Origin: Thermoleophilaceae bacterium
GTDB taxonomy: Bacteria > Actinomycetota > Thermoleophilia > Solirubrobacterales > Thermoleophilaceae
DNA: 9,338 bases
Assembly: GCA_013812005.1 (NCBI GenBank)
Contig: JACCUE010000069.1
Span: 1 to 9,338, forward strand
Direction: 5' to 3'
Positions 6,476-9,338 of the stretch are shown here, piece after piece (the first letter of the stretch is position 1; every line of letters begins with the position of its first letter). Under the pieces are notes generated by a model. That model saw only the letters and a program-made list of their open reading frames with translations, had not been told where the DNA came from and did not search any database. The translations under genes and the position numbers were made by a program.

Positions 6476-7159
6476 ATGGACCGCTCCCCCAGGGTGCTCG
6501 TAGTCGAGGATGATCGCGACATCGCCGATGTCCTGCGGCGCTCGCTGGGCATGGAGGGGTATGAGGTCCGGCTGGCGGGTGACGGCGAGGAGGCGCTGGC
6601 AGGCGCGGCCGACTTCAGCCCCGACGCCGTGGTGCTGGATCTGGGCCTGCCGAAGATCGACGGGCTCGAGGTGGCCCGGCGCCTGCGGGAGGCCGGCGAC
6701 GTGCCGATCCTGATGCTCACGGCCCGTGACTCCGTACACCAGCGCGTGGAGGGCTTGGACTCGGGCGCCGACGACTACCTGGTCAAGCCCTTCGAGCGCG
6801 CCGAGTTGCTGGCGCGCGTGAGGGCTCTGCTGCGGCGCCGTCCGCCCCGCGGCTCCGCGTTCCTCGTGGCCGGCGACCTGCGCCTGAACTCCGGCACGCG
6901 TGAGGTGTTTCGAGGCGATCGCCAGATGGAGCTCACCGGGCGCGAGTTCGAGCTGCTCGAGCACCTGATGCGCAACGAGCGCCTGGTGGTGTCGCGGGAG
7001 AAGCTCCTCGACGAGGTCTGGGACTACCACCCCTACGCCGAGACGAACACGATCGACGTGTTCGTGTCGAACCTGCGCCGCAAGCTCGAGTCCGGTGGCG
7101 AGGCGCGGGTGCTGCACACGGTGCGCGGGTCGGGCTACGTGCTGAGGCCCGACGGATGA
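6476..7159 (+). CDS. OmpR/PhoB-family response regulator
   Basis: This is a 227-residue two-domain cytoplasmic regulator. The receiver domain (about 5-118) has the acidic pair Glu11/Asp12 with Asp13, the phosphoacceptor Asp55 in VVLDLGLPKIDG, Thr82 in LMLTARD and Lys104 in DDYLVKPF. The C-terminal winged helix (about 130-225) carries LTGREFELLEHLMRN, SREKLLDEVW and the ending TIDVFVSNLRRKLE...VRGSGYVLR, typical of the Trans_reg_C family. It is similar in style to mycobacterial MprA/PrrA-like regulators, but the regulon cannot be read from sequence. I chose the ATG at 6476 because it puts the first beta strand (PRVLVVEDD) in the usual place. A TTG at 6401 would add 25 residues of Pro/Arg-rich, unconserved sequence. 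Its stop overlaps the kinase start (ATGA), so the two are translationally coupled and form a cognate pair. All phosphorylation residues are present. Confidence 0.96.
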   Translation: MDRSPRVLVVEDDRDIADVLRRSLGMEGYEVRLAGDGEEALAGAADFSPDAVVLDLGLPKIDGLEVARRLREAGDVPILMLTARDSVHQRVEGLDSGADDYLVKPFERAELLARVRALLRRRPPRGSAFLVAGDLRLNSGTREVFRGDRQMELTGREFELLEHLMRNERLVVSREKLLDEVWDYHPYAETNTIDVFVSNLRRKLESGGEARVLHTVRGSGYVLRPDG

Positions 7160-8688
7160 GCGGCCGAGCGCGCACGGTGATCCACCGCACCAGGGTGCGG
7201 CTGCCGATACGGCTGAAGCTCGCGATCGTCTCCGCGGCGCTCACGTTCGTGATCCTGCTGCTGTTCGCCGTGGTGGTGGGCACGTTCACCGAGCGCAAGC
7301 TCATGTCGAGCTTCGACGACGACCTGCGGGCCACCGCGAGCGACCTGCAGTTGCGTTTTCGCATCGCTGCGCGCGGCGGAGGCCCCGAGCTGCTCGTAGA
7401 CCGCGGCGTGATCCGCGCCGCGGCCGCCGGCGGCGCCGCCATCCGGGTCGTGGACCGCAACGGCCTCGTTCTCGGCGAGACCCCCCGGGCGCCGGACCTG
7501 GGCTCGCCCTTCGAGGGCGTGCGCGATGCCGGCGACTACCGGGTCGCTGCCCGTCCCCTGTTCGATCGCTCATTCGACCCCACCGGCATCCTTGGCCTTG
7601 ACACGAGCCCCATCGACGGCGCCGTGGCCTTTGTGCAGTACGCCAAGCCGCGGCGAAGCCTCGAGTCGACCACCGAGCGCCTCGAGCTGTTTCTCGCTCT
7701 CGGGATCCTCGGCGGCACAGGCCTGGCCTTCCTGGCCGGCTTCGCCGTGGCGCGCCGGGCCATGCGGCCGATCGCGGACCTGACCTCGGCCGCCCGGGAG
7801 GTGGCGCGCACCCGTGATCCGGCCAAGGCACTTCCTCGGTCGGAAGCCAGTGACGAAGTGGGCCAGCTGGCCAGGACACTCGACGACATGCTGCGCCAGC
7901 TCGACGCCGCCCGCGGCGAGACCCAGTTGGCGCTGGACCGCCAGCGTGACTTCGTGGCTGACGCCTCGCATGAGCTGCGCACGCCGCTCACGAGCATTCT
8001 CGCCAACCTGGAGCTGCTCGAGGAGGAGCTGGCCCGCGCCGGCGGCCCCAGCGATCCGGAGGCGGCTTCCGAGATCGCGGGCTCCGCCCTGCGCTCCTCC
8101 CGGCGGATGCGGCGCCTGGTAGGCGACCTGCTGCTGCTCGCCCGGGCCGACGCGGGTCGCCAAGTCCCGCCCCGTCCCGTCGACCTGGCACGAGTTGCCG
8201 CCGAGGCCGTGGCGGAGGCCGCGCCGCTCGCCAGTGGGCATCACGTGTCGCTGGACCTGCCCGATGTTGGCCACACCGAAGTCGAGGGCTCCTCCGACGA
8301 TCTCCATCGGATGGTGCTCAACCTGGTCGAGAACGCCATGATCCACACCCCCGCAGGCACGCCCGTCGTGGTATCGGTCCACGCCCGGGACGGAGCGGTG
8401 GTACTTGAGGTGGCCGATCGCGGCCCCGGAGTGGCGCCCGAGCGCCGTGCGCGCATATTCGAGCGCTTCGCGCGCGACGCCGGCGACCGGACCTCGGTGT
8501 CCGGGAGCGGTCTCGGGCTGGCGATCGTCCGGGCAGTGGCCGACGCCCACGGCGGCACGGTCTCGGTGGACGAGGCCGAGGGCGGCGGCGCCCTGTTCGC
8601 CATCAGGTTGCCCGCGGCGCTGCGATCTTCGAGCAGTGATGTCCCGGAAGGGCAGGCCGGCGACCCCAAGGGCGCCCGAGCCACGTGA
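7156..8688 (+). CDS. Membrane sensor histidine kinase (HAMP, HisKA, HATPase_c)
   Basis: This 510-residue kinase is partner to the preceding regulator. A short cytoplasmic N-terminus leads to transmembrane helix 1 (about 20-43), an external sensor region (about 44-176) without recognised motif, helix 2 (about 177-199), and a HAMP linker (about 199-251, with the RPIADLTSAAREVA start). The HisKA dimerisation helix has the H-box FVADASHELRTPLTS (266-280), with phosphorylated His272. The ATP-binding domain shows the N-box NLVENAMIHTP (389-399), the G1 box VADRGPGV (419-426), the F-box FERFAR (435-440) and the G2 box GSGLGLAIV (450-458). The last 20 or so residues are a low-complexity Ser/Gly/Pro tail. 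The architecture resembles MprB/PrrB/BaeS-type envelope or stress sensors, but the signal is unknown. The ATG overlaps the regulator stop by 4 nt. The gene converges with RNase J, whose stop is 16 nt away. No catalytic box is degraded. Confidence 0.96.
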   Translation: MSGRARTVIHRTRVRLPIRLKLAIVSAALTFVILLLFAVVVGTFTERKLMSSFDDDLRATASDLQLRFRIAARGGGPELLVDRGVIRAAAAGGAAIRVVDRNGLVLGETPRAPDLGSPFEGVRDAGDYRVAARPLFDRSFDPTGILGLDTSPIDGAVAFVQYAKPRRSLESTTERLELFLALGILGGTGLAFLAGFAVARRAMRPIADLTSAAREVARTRDPAKALPRSEASDEVGQLARTLDDMLRQLDAARGETQLALDRQRDFVADASHELRTPLTSILANLELLEEELARAGGPSDPEAASEIAGSALRSSRRMRRLVGDLLLLARADAGRQVPPRPVDLARVAAEAVAEAAPLASGHHVSLDLPDVGHTEVEGSSDDLHRMVLNLVENAMIHTPAGTPVVVSVHARDGAVVLEVADRGPGVAPERRARIFERFARDAGDRTSVSGSGLGLAIVRAVADAHGGTVSVDEAEGGGALFAIRLPAALRSSSSDVPEGQAGDPKGARAT

Positions 8689-8691
8689 AGC

Positions 8692-8710
8692 GTCTGAGCG
8701 GTGCTCAGAC
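8692..8710. terminator. Convergent hairpin between kinase and RNase J genes
   Basis: GTCTGAGC-GGT-GCTCAGAC is a perfect 8-bp inverted repeat with a 3-nt loop, 3 nt after the kinase stop codon. It includes the RNase J stop and last codon. It lies where two genes converge and could act on both transcripts. There is no T-run on either strand, so it is either a U-tract-less terminator or a 3'-end stabilising hairpin. Confidence 0.55.
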
Positions 8711-9338
8711 CTCGACGACGACCGGCAGCACCATCGGCCGCCGCTTGAGGCGGCGGTAGACGTACTCGGCCAGGTCGTCGTGCAGCTGGGTCTGCAGCAG
8801 CGAGATCTCCCTGACGCCATCCTTTGCGGAGCGATCCAGGGAGTCCTCGACGGCGTCACGGAGCGCCTCCACGAGCTCCTCCTCGTCCTCCGGCGCAGGC
8901 ACGCCGCGAAAGATGATCTCCGGGTCGGCCACCGAGCTGCCGTCCTGCTCGGACACGGTGGCCACGACGATCAAGATGCCGTCGGCCGACAGCATGCGGC
9001 GGTCGCGCACGGCCACGTCGCCTGGCTCGCCGACGTCGACCCCGTCCACGAAGATGAGGCCGGCCTGCTCGCGCTTGCCGAACCGTGCGCCCTTCTCGTC
9101 GATCTCCAGCGGCAGCCCGTTCTCGCCTTTGAAGATGTCCTTGGGCGCCACTCCGACGGCCTCCGCGAGCTGGGCGTGCAGCCGGATGCGCTTGTGGTCG
9201 CCGTGGGAGGGCAGCACGTACTTGGGCTTGACCAGGTTGAGCATCAGCTTCAGCTCCTCGGCGTAGCCGTGACCGGACGCGTGGATGGGCGTGTCCTTGG
9301 GCGTGAGCACGTTCGCGCCCAGGTGAAAGAGGCGATCG
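8705..9338 (-). CDS. rnj: Ribonuclease J, C-terminal part (5' end truncated by window edge)
   Basis: RNase J is a metallo-beta-lactamase/beta-CASP ribonuclease with 5'-3' exonuclease and endonuclease activity in mRNA turnover and rRNA maturation. The last 210 residues are present and the frame is open to the right edge, reading in as DRLFHLGANVLTPKD. The diagnostic block is IHASGHGYAEELKLMLNLVK, then PKYVLPSHGDHKR. The His of ASGHG is beta-CASP motif C, which completes the metal/active site, and PSHGD corresponds to PVHGEY in B. subtilis RNase J. It is followed by an Asn-Gly turn (GENGLPLEI) and the C-terminal dimerisation domain with EELVEALRDAVEDSL and the basic ending YRRLKRRPMVLPVVVEV. 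The N-terminal HxHxDH metal motif lies outside the window. The apparent GTG at 9310 is an internal valine codon, not a start. The gene converges on the histidine kinase and shares the hairpin at its 3' end. Confidence 0.95.
   Translation of the reverse strand, partial: DRLFHLGANVLTPKDTPIHASGHGYAEELKLMLNLVKPKYVLPSHGDHKRIRLHAQLAEAVGVAPKDIFKGENGLPLEIDEKGARFGKREQAGLIFVDGVDVGEPGDVAVRDRRMLSADGILIVVATVSEQDGSSVADPEIIFRGVPAPEDEEELVEALRDAVEDSLDRSAKDGVREISLLQTQLHDDLAEYVYRRLKRRPMVLPVVVEV

Noticed and set aside
7570..8859. 429-codon minus-strand open frame antisense to the histidine kinase
   Set aside because: The kinase on the other strand has all catalytic boxes. This frame has no recognisable domain and runs through the convergent junction into RNase J out of frame.
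9308..9310. GTG as the start of a short 201-residue gene
   Set aside because: The frame continues upstream to the window edge with RNase J-like sequence. This is an internal valine codon.
1..9338. A novel defence, mobile or secretion system
   Set aside because: Every confident gene belongs to a known core family, there is no gap over 153 nt, and I see no direct repeats, integrase, transposase, tRNA or CRISPR-like spacing.

Overview
The window is a very GC-rich bacterial chromosome segment made of densely packed housekeeping genes plus one two-component system. Base composition, the overlapping gene starts and the order ftsK – RodZ-like – cinA – thpR – recA suggest a high-GC actinobacterium, most likely of the Thermoleophilia/Solirubrobacterales type. 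That placement is inferred from gene order and protein style; no rRNA or other phylogenetic marker is present. I see no mobile element, CRISPR array, tRNA, phage gene or clear island boundary.

Positions 1–6389 hold five minus-strand genes, read in this order: ftsK (DNA translocase), a RodZ-like membrane-anchored helix-turn-helix protein, cinA (MoCF-like domain plus NMN deamidase domain), thpR (2H RNA phosphodiesterase) and recA (3' end outside the window). The first four are separated by 9 nt, 16 nt and a 4-nt overlap, so they look like one transcription unit. recA follows after a 153-nt leader with its own strong ribosome binding site and two small dyads, so it may also be transcribed alone. 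cinA–ligT/thpR–recA linkage is known in other bacteria such as Deinococcus. The set ties together chromosome segregation, cell shape, pyridine nucleotide recycling, RNA end metabolism and recombination.

Positions 6390–6475 form a compact divergent intergenic region with three adjacent perfect dyads. From it, an OmpR/PhoB-class response regulator and its membrane histidine kinase are read rightward, joined by an ATGA overlap. The kinase gene converges on a minus-strand ribonuclease J gene (5' part outside the window). A perfect 8-bp-stem hairpin sits between them and includes the RNase J stop codon.

The region is mostly conserved core genome and I do not find a convincing new system. The most notable local observations are an apparent CTG start codon for thpR (a CTGA overlap with cinA, with an ideal Shine-Dalgarno), the cluster of palindromes between ftsK and the regulator, a possible leaderless regulator mRNA, a recA leader without a recognisable SOS box, and a cysteine pair in the external domain of the RodZ-like protein.
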